A stretch of 64,000 nt of DNA from Flammeovirga sp. EKP202 (GTDB lineage: Bacteria; Bacteroidota; Bacteroidia; Cytophagales; Flammeovirgaceae), in NCBI RefSeq assembly GCF_014534745.1, contig NZ_JACVVP010000014.1, positions 62,001 through 126,000 of the forward strand, read 5' to 3'. Made by a program: the position numbers and the translations under genes. Of the stretch, positions 53,668 to 61,553 are shown piece after piece; the first letter of the stretch is position 1; every line of letters begins with the position of its first letter. The notes below the pieces were generated by a model that saw only the letters and a list, made by a program, of their open reading frames with translations, made no database searches and was not told where the DNA came from.

Positions 53668-54960
53668 TTATTTCGCCATAATGCTTTCAATCTCTTCAAT
53701 CTCGATTGGAATATTTTTCATCAAGTCAAATGGCTCACCTGATTCTTGGATAACGAAGTCGTTTTCAATTCTGATACCCATGTTTTCCTCTCTGATATAA
53801 ATACCTGGCTCCACTGTAAATACCATTCCAGCTTCAAAAGTTTTATATCTGTTGCCATAGTCATGAACGTCTACGCCGATGTGGTGAGAAGTACCGTGCA
53901 TAAAGTATTTCTTGTAGGCAGGCCATTTTGGATCTTCGTTCGCAATATCTTCACGAGTGATCAAACCTAAACCGACTAATTCTTCTGTCATCAATTTACC
54001 AACTTCTACATGGTAGTCCATCAAGTTGTTGCCTGGGATAAGCATTTTAGCAGCTGCTTTGTGAACTCTCAATACAGCACTGTAAACTGCTGCTTGACGC
54101 TCTGTAAATTTACCATTTACTGGGATGGTACGTGTTAAGTCAGAAGCGTAGTTACCGTACTCACAACCGAAGTCCATTAATAACAAGTCACCGTCTTGAC
54201 AAACTTGATCGTTGTCGATGTAGTGCAATACACAAGCATTGAAACCTGAAGCAACAATTGGTGTGTAAGCATGTCTTCTTGAGCCATTGCGAACAAACTC
54301 GTGTGTGATTTCTGCTTCGATTTCATACTCCTTCACACCTGGTTTCGTGAATTCTAAAACTCTTCTGAAACCTTTCTCAGTGATGTTACAAGCTTTTTGC
54401 ATGACATCAATCTCAATTTGTGACTTTACAGTACGTAAGTCGTGCATGATTGGTGAAATACGCTCGTATTTATGGAGAGGGAAATTTTTCATGCATTCCA
54501 CTCTAAATCTATCATCGGGCGTTTCAACAGTAGTATCAGCACGAAGGTGCTCGTTTGTATTCAAGTAGATGTGTTCTGAATCGAAAACAACCGTTTTGAA
54601 TACTGTATCGAAATCAGATAACCAGTACACCGACTCGATTCCAGAAACTTCAGTAGCCTGTTCTTTTGTCAATTTCGCTCCTTCCCAGATGGCAATTTCC
54701 TCATTCGTTTCAATTAAGAAAAGCATTTCTCTATGAGCAGGATCTTTGGCGTCAGGATTGATCACAAGAATACTCTTTTCTTGATCAATACCACTTAAAT
54801 AGAAGATGTCAGTTTGCTGAATAAATGGCATTGTACCGTCTGCACTAGTAGGCATGATGTCGCTTGAATTGAATACAGCAACTGAATTTGGTTTTAATCT
54901 CTCTACTAGACGCTTACGGTTCTCAATGAACAATGTCGAGTCGATTTTTTCGTATCTCAT
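53668..54960 (-). CDS. pepP: Xaa-Pro aminopeptidase (M24, aminopeptidase P)
   Basis: Dinuclear metallopeptidase removing N-terminal residues before proline. The 430-residue length and two-domain layout match aminopeptidase P. Metal ligands are all visible: Asp263 and Asp274 (MDFGCEYGNYASDLTRT), His359 (HGTSHH), Glu384 (TVEPGIYI) and Glu399 (GIRIENDF). The N-terminal domain holds the creatinase-like part (SVAVFNSSD, DIFYLSGIDQEKSILVI). It is cytoplasmic with no signal peptide, and read alone. Confidence 0.96.
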   Translation of the reverse strand: MRYEKIDSTLFIENRKRLVERLKPNSVAVFNSSDIMPTSADGTMPFIQQTDIFYLSGIDQEKSILVINPDAKDPAHREMLFLIETNEEIAIWEGAKLTKEQATEVSGIESVYWLSDFDTVFKTVVFDSEHIYLNTNEHLRADTTVETPDDRFRVECMKNFPLHKYERISPIMHDLRTVKSQIEIDVMQKACNITEKGFRRVLEFTKPGVKEYEIEAEITHEFVRNGSRRHAYTPIVASGFNACVLHYIDNDQVCQDGDLLLMDFGCEYGNYASDLTRTIPVNGKFTERQAAVYSAVLRVHKAAAKMLIPGNNLMDYHVEVGKLMTEELVGLGLITREDIANEDPKWPAYKKYFMHGTSHHIGVDVHDYGNRYKTFEAGMVFTVEPGIYIREENMGIRIENDFVIQESGEPFDLMKNIPIEIEEIESIMAK

Positions 54961-55078
54961 GATTGATCTATGTGTATATATTAATATTTATGATTAACTT
55001 TTCGTCAAGTTAAGCGGCAATACGCTTGTACTGCTACTTAATTCGAATTTACTTCTTCCATTGAATTTTCAAAACTAG

Positions 55079-56620
55079 ATGACAATAAGACTGGATATTT
55101 ATTCTGTTTTTTTTTCAGGAGAAAAACGGCTTAGAAGGCTATTCTTAAGCTATTTTTTCATCCTTTTTACTGTTTTTCCAGTTTTCGCTGACGAAAACCA
55201 ACGTTTTTGGGTTGTTTTTGTAGATAAGTGTAATAATGAAGATTTAGAAATTTTTAACCAATCCATCTGCCAAGAATATATTGAAGCATTGCACGAGCAA
55301 GACTTTTTCGCCCAAACGAAATCCAATTGGCTTAATGCCGTGACAGTTGAGATTACATCAAAAAAAGAGTTAGATCAGCTAAAAAGCCTTTCTTTTATCA
55401 AAGAAGTTAAGCCCGTCAATAGAGGTTGGAAACTAGCGAGTATTCATCAAGAAAGTGATTTTAAGCAGTCCTCCTATACAGTAAAGCAAATCCAACCTAA
55501 AAGCATTTATGATTTGAAGTTGGATGGAAGTGGGGTAACGGTAGGCGTGATTGATGCAGGATATTATAATGCCACTAAAAATACTTATCTAAAACATATT
55601 TTTAAAGACGAACGAGTTTTAGGTTTTAAGGATTACCTGTCAGGTCCATCAACGACAAGCCAAACTTTCTTTGGAACCAAAAGGACGAGTTCAGATAGTC
55701 ATGGTACTACCGTTTTACGAATGATTGCGGGGCAAGAAGGTAATATGAGGTACGGATTGGCAGATAAAAGTAATTTTTATTTAGCGAGAACAGATCACGG
55801 TGATAAAGAATCGAGGAGTGAGGAAGAAAATTGGATTATGGCTTTGGAATGGATGGTAGATTCTTTAGGAATTAAACTGATCAATAGCTCTTTGGGCTAT
55901 ACGAATGGTTTTGATCTTAAAGATGAAAATTATCTTCCTTCTCAGATGGATGGAGAAACTTCTATGGTGACGAAAGCAGCAGAAGTAGCGACTCAAGAAA
56001 AAGATGTGTTGTTGGTGGTTTCGGCAGGGAATGAAGGAGATTCCAATTGGAAAATCATCAGTGCTCCCGCAGATGCCAAAGGAGTATTGAGTGTTGGGGC
56101 AACAACAAAATCAGGAGTGAAGGCAAGCTACAGTAGTCTCGGACCAACTTTCCTGGAGTATATTAAACCCGAAGTTTCTTGTTATTCACTGTTTGGAACC
56201 TCTTTTTCAGCTCCAGTAATTACGGGTCTTGCGGCTTGTTTGTGGCAAATGAAACCAGAGGCGACAGCGAAAGAAATTAGGGGAGCTATTATTCAGTCTT
56301 CTTGGTTTTACCCTTACGGTAATAACTATGTAGGTTACGGTGTTCCGAATGCAGGCAAAGCGATCAATATTTTAAAAGGGATACCGCTAGAAAATCAGAC
56401 CGAAATAATTCATGCTCAAAATGAGAAAAATATTGAAATTATACCTCAAGAAGGTGAAGGCACTTTGTTAATTGCTTATCATAAAGTATCAGAAACTGTT
56501 GTTATTAAGCAAGAATTCATATATTTGAATAACGATGCATGGAAAGTTAAGAAAACTAAAAAATCCATAAGCACTACACTTTGGACGGGAGACCGTCATA
56601 TTGAAATTTTTTGGAAATAA
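55079..56620 (+). CDS. Exported S8 family serine peptidase (subtilase)
   Basis: 513-residue subtilisin-like protease. The signal peptide lies at about residues 18-37 (ending PVFA), followed by a pro-region to about 120 (SLSFIKEVKPVNRGWKLA is the end typical of an I9-like propeptide). Catalytic triad: Asp159 (GVIDAGYY), His208 (SDSHGT) and Ser375 (GTSFSAP); oxyanion Asn318 is in SAGNEG. A C-terminal domain of about 100 residues without a T9SS sorting signal follows. The next gene, 84 bases downstream, encodes a lipoprotein and may be co-transcribed. Confidence 0.95.
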   Translation: MTIRLDIYSVFFSGEKRLRRLFLSYFFILFTVFPVFADENQRFWVVFVDKCNNEDLEIFNQSICQEYIEALHEQDFFAQTKSNWLNAVTVEITSKKELDQLKSLSFIKEVKPVNRGWKLASIHQESDFKQSSYTVKQIQPKSIYDLKLDGSGVTVGVIDAGYYNATKNTYLKHIFKDERVLGFKDYLSGPSTTSQTFFGTKRTSSDSHGTTVLRMIAGQEGNMRYGLADKSNFYLARTDHGDKESRSEEENWIMALEWMVDSLGIKLINSSLGYTNGFDLKDENYLPSQMDGETSMVTKAAEVATQEKDVLLVVSAGNEGDSNWKIISAPADAKGVLSVGATTKSGVKASYSSLGPTFLEYIKPEVSCYSLFGTSFSAPVITGLAACLWQMKPEATAKEIRGAIIQSSWFYPYGNNYVGYGVPNAGKAINILKGIPLENQTEIIHAQNEKNIEIIPQEGEGTLLIAYHKVSETVVIKQEFIYLNNDAWKVKKTKKSISTTLWTGDRHIEIFWK

Positions 56621-56704
56621 TATAGGTACATCTTCAAAAGATAAAATATTGAAAATCAACTTCTGTATTTTGTACTTATTCTACTATCACCTTTACTATT
56701 TAAC

Positions 56705-57280
56705 ATGAAATTGTTCGTTCAAATTACCATTATTCACTTTATACTTAGTTCTTTATTTAGCTGTGCCCAATTAGATAAAATTCAAGACACTGAAGAAGTT
56801 TATAACTTCGATCTCACAAGTGTTGTTGATTCAGCCGTAAAGGATTTAAGCCGAACATCGCCTGCTGTAGAGAAAAAAGTACTCTATGATGGACAAGAAG
56901 ACAAAGTTGCTTCCTCTACTATTAATTGGGAGGATGAATTGGAAGTTTTTGAAGATGCGGATATCAATAAGCCCATTTTAAAAAACAGCTATCAGAAATC
57001 AATACAGAATAAATCTGATGGAGGAACACTTACAAGATTTGAAGCCAGTGGTCCAAGAGAATTAGTCCGATGGATGGAAATAGAGAAAAATTCGGATGGC
57101 GAACTTCTGAAGATCGCTTTCAAAATGTTGACCGATAATTCTCTTTACGCTACAGAAAAAGAAGGGCAGTTAGTGTTTTCTGAAGGTCAAAAGTTAAAAA
57201 GTTATGCCATTGAAGGCATACAGACGATTGTCTTTTTAGGCGATAAACACTATTCTATTGAAGGTAACCTAGTGTATTAG
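56705..57280 (+). CDS. Lipoprotein of unknown function (191 aa)
   Basis: Short signal peptide with lipobox LFSC (Cys about residue 20). The body has a charged N-terminal half (DKVASSTINWEDELEVFEDADINKP) and a C-terminal half of strands (GELLKIAFKMLTDNSLYATEKEGQLVFSEGQ). No family recognised. It ends VFLGDKHYSIEGNLVY and is followed by a terminator. The nearest upstream gene is the subtilase, so a common operon is plausible. Confidence 0.65.
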   Translation: MKLFVQITIIHFILSSLFSCAQLDKIQDTEEVYNFDLTSVVDSAVKDLSRTSPAVEKKVLYDGQEDKVASSTINWEDELEVFEDADINKPILKNSYQKSIQNKSDGGTLTRFEASGPRELVRWMEIEKNSDGELLKIAFKMLTDNSLYATEKEGQLVFSEGQKLKSYAIEGIQTIVFLGDKHYSIEGNLVY

Positions 57281-57323
57281 AGACACTTGTAATATTGTCA
57301 TTTTTAAGAAGAGATATTTGAAG

Positions 57324-57350
57324 AAAGAGCTTGAAATAAGCTCTTTTTTT
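57324..57350 (+). terminator. Rho-independent terminator
   Basis: Nine-bp stem with five-base loop and a run of T, 44 bases after the lipoprotein stop codon. Confidence 0.8.
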
Positions 57351-57435
57351 GTTAATGATGGAAAAAAAGTAAAAATAATTGCTCTCATTTATAAACGTTT
57401 GTGTCGTTAACTAGCAAAACAAAAAATAAATAGAC

Positions 57436-57443
57436 TACCTTTG
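57436..57443 (+). promoter_or_regulatory. Bacteroidota -7 element (TACCTTTG) of the DEAD-box gene
   Basis: Exact TAnnTTTG followed by GCGG; predicts a leader of about 145 bases. A TTTG lies 34 bases upstream, farther than the usual spacing. Confidence 0.5.
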
Positions 57444-57594
57444 CGGTTCAATTAGGAAACTGTAGCGCTTTTGTCCGCATCATCATAACTGTTGGTTGTC
57501 CGCCGACAAAGAATAAGGATTATGAGAGAAGTAATATTCAATCTAGTACTTAAACTTATAGTAGTATGGAAGGAAGCGTCTTAAAAAACAAAAA

Positions 57595-59400
57595 ATGACA
57601 AAATTTAGTGAATTAGGGCTTAAAGAAGAATTGCAAGAAGCAGTAGCAGAGCTCGGTTTTGAACAACCTACACCAATACAAGAAGAAGTAATCCCAACTT
57701 TATTAACAGAAGAACTTGATTTAGTAGGTTTAGCACAAACAGGAACGGGTAAAACTGCAGCATTCGGCCTTCCACTCCTACACCGTGTTGATGTCTCAAA
57801 CAAAAAGGTACAAGGGTTAATTCTATGTCCAGTTCGTGAACTTGGACTTCAGATCGCAAAAGATCTTGAAAACTTCTCTACAAAGCTTAAAGGTTTAAAA
57901 ATCGTTGCCGTTTACGGTGGTGCTCCAATTGACCAACAAATCCGTCAGTTGAACAAAGGTGCACATGTAATTGTGGCCACTCCAGGACGTATGCACGATT
58001 TAATCCGTAGAAACAAAGTAAACATCTCTGAAGTAGAGACAGTAGTACTTGACGAAGCGGATGAAATGTTGAAAATGGGTTTCAAAGATGAGCTTGATGC
58101 GATTCTTGAAGAAACTCCAGAAGACAAAAATGTATGGTTGTTCTCAGCAACTATGCCAAGAGAAGTAGCTCGTATTGCTTCAAACTACATGACAGATCCT
58201 AAAGAGGTAACTGTTGGTACTAAAAATACGGGTAACAAAAATGTAAAACACTACTGCTACACTGTAAGAGCTCAAGATAGATACGAAGCTTTAAAACGTG
58301 TAGTGGATTACAATCCAAATATTTACGGTATTGTTTTCTGTCGTACAAGACAAGAAACAAAAGACGTAGCAGAGCGTTTGATGCAAGATGGTTACAATGC
58401 AGACGCATTGCATGGTGATTTATCACAAGCACAACGTGATTATGTGATGGGTAAATTCCGTCAGCGTACTTTACAACTACTAGTAGCGACTGACGTTGCG
58501 GCTCGTGGTTTGGACGTAAACGATTTATCTCACGTAATCAACTACAACTTGCCAGACGATATCGAAACGTACAATCACCGTTCAGGTCGTACAGGTAGAG
58601 CTGGTAGAGATGGTACTTCAATTGCTATCATTCATATGCGTGAAAAGCACCGTTTGAGAGCGATCGAACGTGTATTGAAGCAATCATTCATCATGGATCC
58701 AATTCCTTCTGGTCCTCAAATTTGTGAGCGTCAACTATTCCATTTAGTAGACCGTATGCACAGTGTGGAGATGGTAGAAGAGGAAATTGAGGAGTACTTA
58801 CCAAAAGTATATGAGAAATTAGAAGACTTAAGCCGTGAGGAGATTATCAATCGTTTCGTTGCTTTAGAATTCAACCGTTTCTTAGAGTACTACAGAGGTG
58901 CAAGAGACCTTAACGTTCATGATCGTAGAGATAATACGAACTCTCGTGAAAGAGGTGAAAACTTCAGACGTAATGCAGAGTCAGGTTTCACTCGTTTCTT
59001 TATCAACTTAGGTAAGCGTGACGAAGTATCTCCAAGGGACCTTATTGACTTGATCAACAAAGGTGTTCGTGGTGATCGTATCGATATCGGAAGAATCGAC
59101 TTGAAACAAAACTTCTCATTCTTTGAGGTTGCTCAAGGTAGAGAGGATGATGTAATCAAAGGTATGGGTACTTTAGAATTCAATGGTAGAAAAATTGATG
59201 TTGAAGTATCTAACACTACTGGTGGTGGCGGTGGCCGTCGCGGTGGTGGTGGCCGTCGCGGTGGCGGCGGAGGAGATCGTCGTCGCTACAATGGTGGCGG
59301 AGGAGATCGCCGTAGAAATGGATACGGAGGTGGAGATCGTCGTAATAGCGGCGGTGGAAACAGACGTAGAAACAGCAATAGAGAAAGTCACAAAGATTAA
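57595..59400 (+). CDS. DEAD-box RNA helicase with Gly/Arg-rich tail
   Basis: ATP-dependent RNA helicase, 601 residues, of the DeaD/CsdA type that remodels RNA, especially in the cold. Q motif FSELGL...EQPTPIQ, Walker A AQTGTGKT (47-54), DEAD (153-156), SAT (184-186) and the C-terminal HRSGRTGRAG motif are all intact. A DbpA/CsdA-type RNA-binding region (about 470-540, RDLIDLINKGVRGDRIDIGRIDL) follows. From about residue 543 to the end there is a run of RGG- and GGGGDRRR-type repeats, which bind RNA nonspecifically. The tail is encoded by a GC-rich tandem repeat, unlike the rest of the window. Confidence 0.95.
   Translation: MTKFSELGLKEELQEAVAELGFEQPTPIQEEVIPTLLTEELDLVGLAQTGTGKTAAFGLPLLHRVDVSNKKVQGLILCPVRELGLQIAKDLENFSTKLKGLKIVAVYGGAPIDQQIRQLNKGAHVIVATPGRMHDLIRRNKVNISEVETVVLDEADEMLKMGFKDELDAILEETPEDKNVWLFSATMPREVARIASNYMTDPKEVTVGTKNTGNKNVKHYCYTVRAQDRYEALKRVVDYNPNIYGIVFCRTRQETKDVAERLMQDGYNADALHGDLSQAQRDYVMGKFRQRTLQLLVATDVAARGLDVNDLSHVINYNLPDDIETYNHRSGRTGRAGRDGTSIAIIHMREKHRLRAIERVLKQSFIMDPIPSGPQICERQLFHLVDRMHSVEMVEEEIEEYLPKVYEKLEDLSREEIINRFVALEFNRFLEYYRGARDLNVHDRRDNTNSRERGENFRRNAESGFTRFFINLGKRDEVSPRDLIDLINKGVRGDRIDIGRIDLKQNFSFFEVAQGREDDVIKGMGTLEFNGRKIDVEVSNTTGGGGGRRGGGGRRGGGGGDRRRYNGGGGDRRRNGYGGGDRRNSGGGNRRRNSNRESHKD
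59221..59367 (+). repeat. GC-rich tandem repeat coding the RGG tail
   Basis: Degenerate repeats of GGTGGTGGC-CGTCGC units within the helicase gene. GC content is far above the surrounding DNA. Open frames on the other strand and in other phases here are by-products of the repeat. Confidence 0.8.
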
Positions 59401-59420
59401 TTTTCTTTGAACAAAATAAT

Positions 59421-59461
59421 AAAAGAAGGTCATTATTTTTCGAAATAAGACCTTCTTTTTA
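59421..59461 (+). terminator. Rho-independent terminator after the DEAD-box gene
   Basis: Eleven-bp outer stem AAAAGAAGGTC plus a six-bp inner stem separated by one bulge, ending in a T run. Confidence 0.88.
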
Positions 59462-59498
59462 CTTTTACTCAAATTAATCATAGCGTATAACAAACAAA

Positions 59499-59888
59499 AT
59501 GGATTGGGAAGCCTTATTCTATAAGTTTCTGAAGTTTGGTGTAGTTGGTTTTTCTGGCTTATTTGTTGATTTTGGAACTACTTACCTTGTAAAAGAAAAG
59601 CTAAAGGGACATAAATATTTGGCCAATAGCCTTGGTTTTATATTAGCGGCAACAAGTAATTATATACTGAATAGAAACTGGACTTTTGAAAGTCAAGATG
59701 CCAATATTGGGCTTCAATACATGAAGTTTTTTGGTGTTTCCATAATTGGTCTTCTCTTTAGTAATGCCATTATTTGGTTGTTACACGAGCGTTTTAAAAT
59801 GAATTTTTACATTGCTAAAGTTTTAGCAGTAGGAGTAGTAATGTTATGGAATTTCTTTGCTAACTTAATGTTCACATTCGTTGAATAG
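59499..59888 (+). CDS. GtrA family membrane protein
   Basis: 129-residue protein with four membrane helices (FLKFGVVGFSGLFVDFGTTYLV, YLANSLGFILAATSNYILNR, YMKFFGVSIIGLLFSNAIIWLL, AKVLAVGVVMLWNFFANLMFTF). The NYILNRNWTF motif between helices two and three is diagnostic of GtrA, which helps move lipid-linked sugars across the inner membrane. The partner glycosyltransferase is not adjacent. The following gene starts ten bases after its stop codon, so the pair form one unit. Confidence 0.93.
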   Translation: MDWEALFYKFLKFGVVGFSGLFVDFGTTYLVKEKLKGHKYLANSLGFILAATSNYILNRNWTFESQDANIGLQYMKFFGVSIIGLLFSNAIIWLLHERFKMNFYIAKVLAVGVVMLWNFFANLMFTFVE

Positions 59889-59897
59889 CAGTTAGTT

Positions 59898-60287
59898 ATG
59901 TTACAAGATAAAAGAGATTTTTTACAGAGGATGATCCGTAGCTTGGAGAAAATTATGCTCCGATTTACAGGAATAGACCTTGAGCTTCATTTTGAAGAAA
60001 TGGCATTGACCATAGACAAATACTTAGTAGAGGTACTAAAAGTCAATGAGTCTGATTCAGAAGAAGAGATAACATTAAAAATGATGGACCTTTCTTCTAA
60101 AACAGACTTCAAGGAATTAGAACTTTTAAATGATGTTTTAATTTATAAAGGAAAGCTAACCCAAGACAAAAAATACTTCAATGCTGCTTACAAAATACTA
60201 TCAGAGATAGAACAAAAAGACCTTATTACTTTTTCATTTATAAGACAACAGAAGCTAGCAGAGCTTGAGACTTTGCTGAAAAAATAA
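59898..60287 (+). CDS. Small helical protein of unknown function (129 aa)
   Basis: I do not recognise it securely. It is entirely alpha-helical and charged with no signal peptide; the start LQDKRDFLQRMIRSLEKIMLRFTGID resembles the first helix of proteins such as DUF6483. The C-terminal half looks like one or two TPR-like hairpins (KYFNAAYKILSEIEQKDLITFSF). Probably cytoplasmic and coupled to gtrA. A role with lipid-sugar transfer cannot be shown. Confidence 0.6.
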   Translation: MLQDKRDFLQRMIRSLEKIMLRFTGIDLELHFEEMALTIDKYLVEVLKVNESDSEEEITLKMMDLSSKTDFKELELLNDVLIYKGKLTQDKKYFNAAYKILSEIEQKDLITFSFIRQQKLAELETLLKK

Positions 60288-60318
60288 GTCAACCTTCCTT
60301 AGAGCAGATTTTAATTAC

Positions 60319-61167
60319 TTATTCTTCACTCTCAAATTGCCCCATGTAATCTTCAATAGGTTCCAAACCTACTTGTGCTCTTCTGTGATTTACATTGGCA
60401 GGGTCTTGAAGAGAATAGATTTCCATCTCACCTGTTTTTGAATTAAAAACAATTTGAGAACCGTACTTTTGTGGTTTTCCACTATCAAGGAATATCATAT
60501 CTTCCATCATGGCAAGCTTATAAGGTTGCAAATCACCCCTTTCGGTTGCATCTTCAAACAGATGGAAATATTTAGAGCGGTAATGAGGTCCGGCGTGCTG
60601 AATGATAATCCAAACCGTATTTATACCATTATTTCCGACTTCTTCCACAGTAGGCATTCCGCATATTTCTAAAATACTTACCACTTTGGTGAGATTTTCT
60701 AATTCGATATTTTCATTCACCATTCCACTTGATCTATTTTCCTGATCCATAAAGCGAATGTGTGCTAACATCTTATCAATTTTATCACAATCAATATCTA
60801 CTAACTCAACATCTGTACGTTTTCTTTCTTTAATAGCGGCGATTAATCGTCTTTGAAACAAAGTGTCTTCATGGGTAGGTTTTCTTAGTATCACAACCTT
60901 AATTTCATGGTTGGATGATGCATAATAATCATATCCCCATTCTAACGGGTCGGTCTTTTTTATTTTATCAAGAGAAATAACTTCACCACTTTTATACCTG
61001 TAGATCGGTGGTTTAGTTTCTTTGTCAAAATTATTAAGAGTGATTTCTATAACGTCTTCTTGATCTAATTTAACGAGTTTCTTTATTCCGTGAGGGTCAC
61101 TTAAATTACAGGATGTAAAGAATAAAAAGAGCGATAATAATAATGTTGTTGTTTTGTTTTTGAGCAT
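60319..61167 (-). CDS. DUF6624-like lipoprotein
   Basis: From Met at 61167 there is a lipoprotein signal peptide with lipobox FFTSC (Cys about residue 20). The frame is open back to 61215, but those residues (MLKGVITMYKTQ) are not signal-like. The C-terminal part follows the DUF6624 pattern: EICGMPTVEEVGNNGINTVWIIIQHAGPHYRSKYFHLFEDATERGD, MMEDMIFLDSGKPQKYGSQ. Function unknown. The preceding helical gene is convergent, only 31 bases away. Confidence 0.75.
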   Translation of the reverse strand: MLKNKTTTLLLSLFLFFTSCNLSDPHGIKKLVKLDQEDVIEITLNNFDKETKPPIYRYKSGEVISLDKIKKTDPLEWGYDYYASSNHEIKVVILRKPTHEDTLFQRRLIAAIKERKRTDVELVDIDCDKIDKMLAHIRFMDQENRSSGMVNENIELENLTKVVSILEICGMPTVEEVGNNGINTVWIIIQHAGPHYRSKYFHLFEDATERGDLQPYKLAMMEDMIFLDSGKPQKYGSQIVFNSKTGEMEIYSLQDPANVNHRRAQVGLEPIEDYMGQFESEE

Positions 61168-61215
61168 GGTATTAGGTTCTTGAGTTTTATACATAGTGAT
61201 TACTCCCTTTAGCAT

Positions 61216-61553
61216 AAAAAAGATTCCTGAATAATAAAAAAGCTTTAAATTTTCGTGATAAAATCCAATAATAACTTAGTGATGTGCGATTTACGAGGTA
61301 GAAGGGTAGGTGCTTTGATAGAAGAAAAGGGGTAGAAATAAGCATTAAAAAAAAGCAAAGGTTATTGTGATTGCCTATTCAATTTATTTAAGTCATTTAA
61401 AAACAAATTCGTGAACATTTTTTACCCTCATCTTGCACTATTTTTTGTCATAAATGGCTAAAATCAATCCCTTTCCAAAATCTTAAAAATCAGAAATTGT
61501 ACACCTAATAACATAGATTTATTCTATTGGCTTTTTTAACTAACATAGAAAGT
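61216..61553. other. 338-base divergent spacer
   Basis: AT-rich. I see nothing beyond the start regions of the two flanking genes. Confidence 0.5.

Larger units (their letters stand above)
57281..57594. other. 314-base region with promoter and long leader of the DEAD-box gene
   Basis: Contains the previous gene's terminator, the TACCTTTG box (57436-57443) and about 140 bases of leader. In the leader, 57522-57584 encodes a 20-residue peptide in good register (MREVIFNLVLKLIVVWKEAS) ending ten bases before the helicase ATG. Long leaders are typical of cold-inducible RNA helicase genes. Confidence 0.45.

Noticed and set aside
57522-57584. 20-codon frame before the DEAD-box gene as a gene
   Set aside because: Too short to call without conservation; kept only as a possible leader peptide.
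59173-59493. Open frames on both strands over the RGG tail
   Set aside because: They arise from the repetitive GC-rich codons of the helicase gene; the peptides are simple Thr/Ser or Val/Ala runs.
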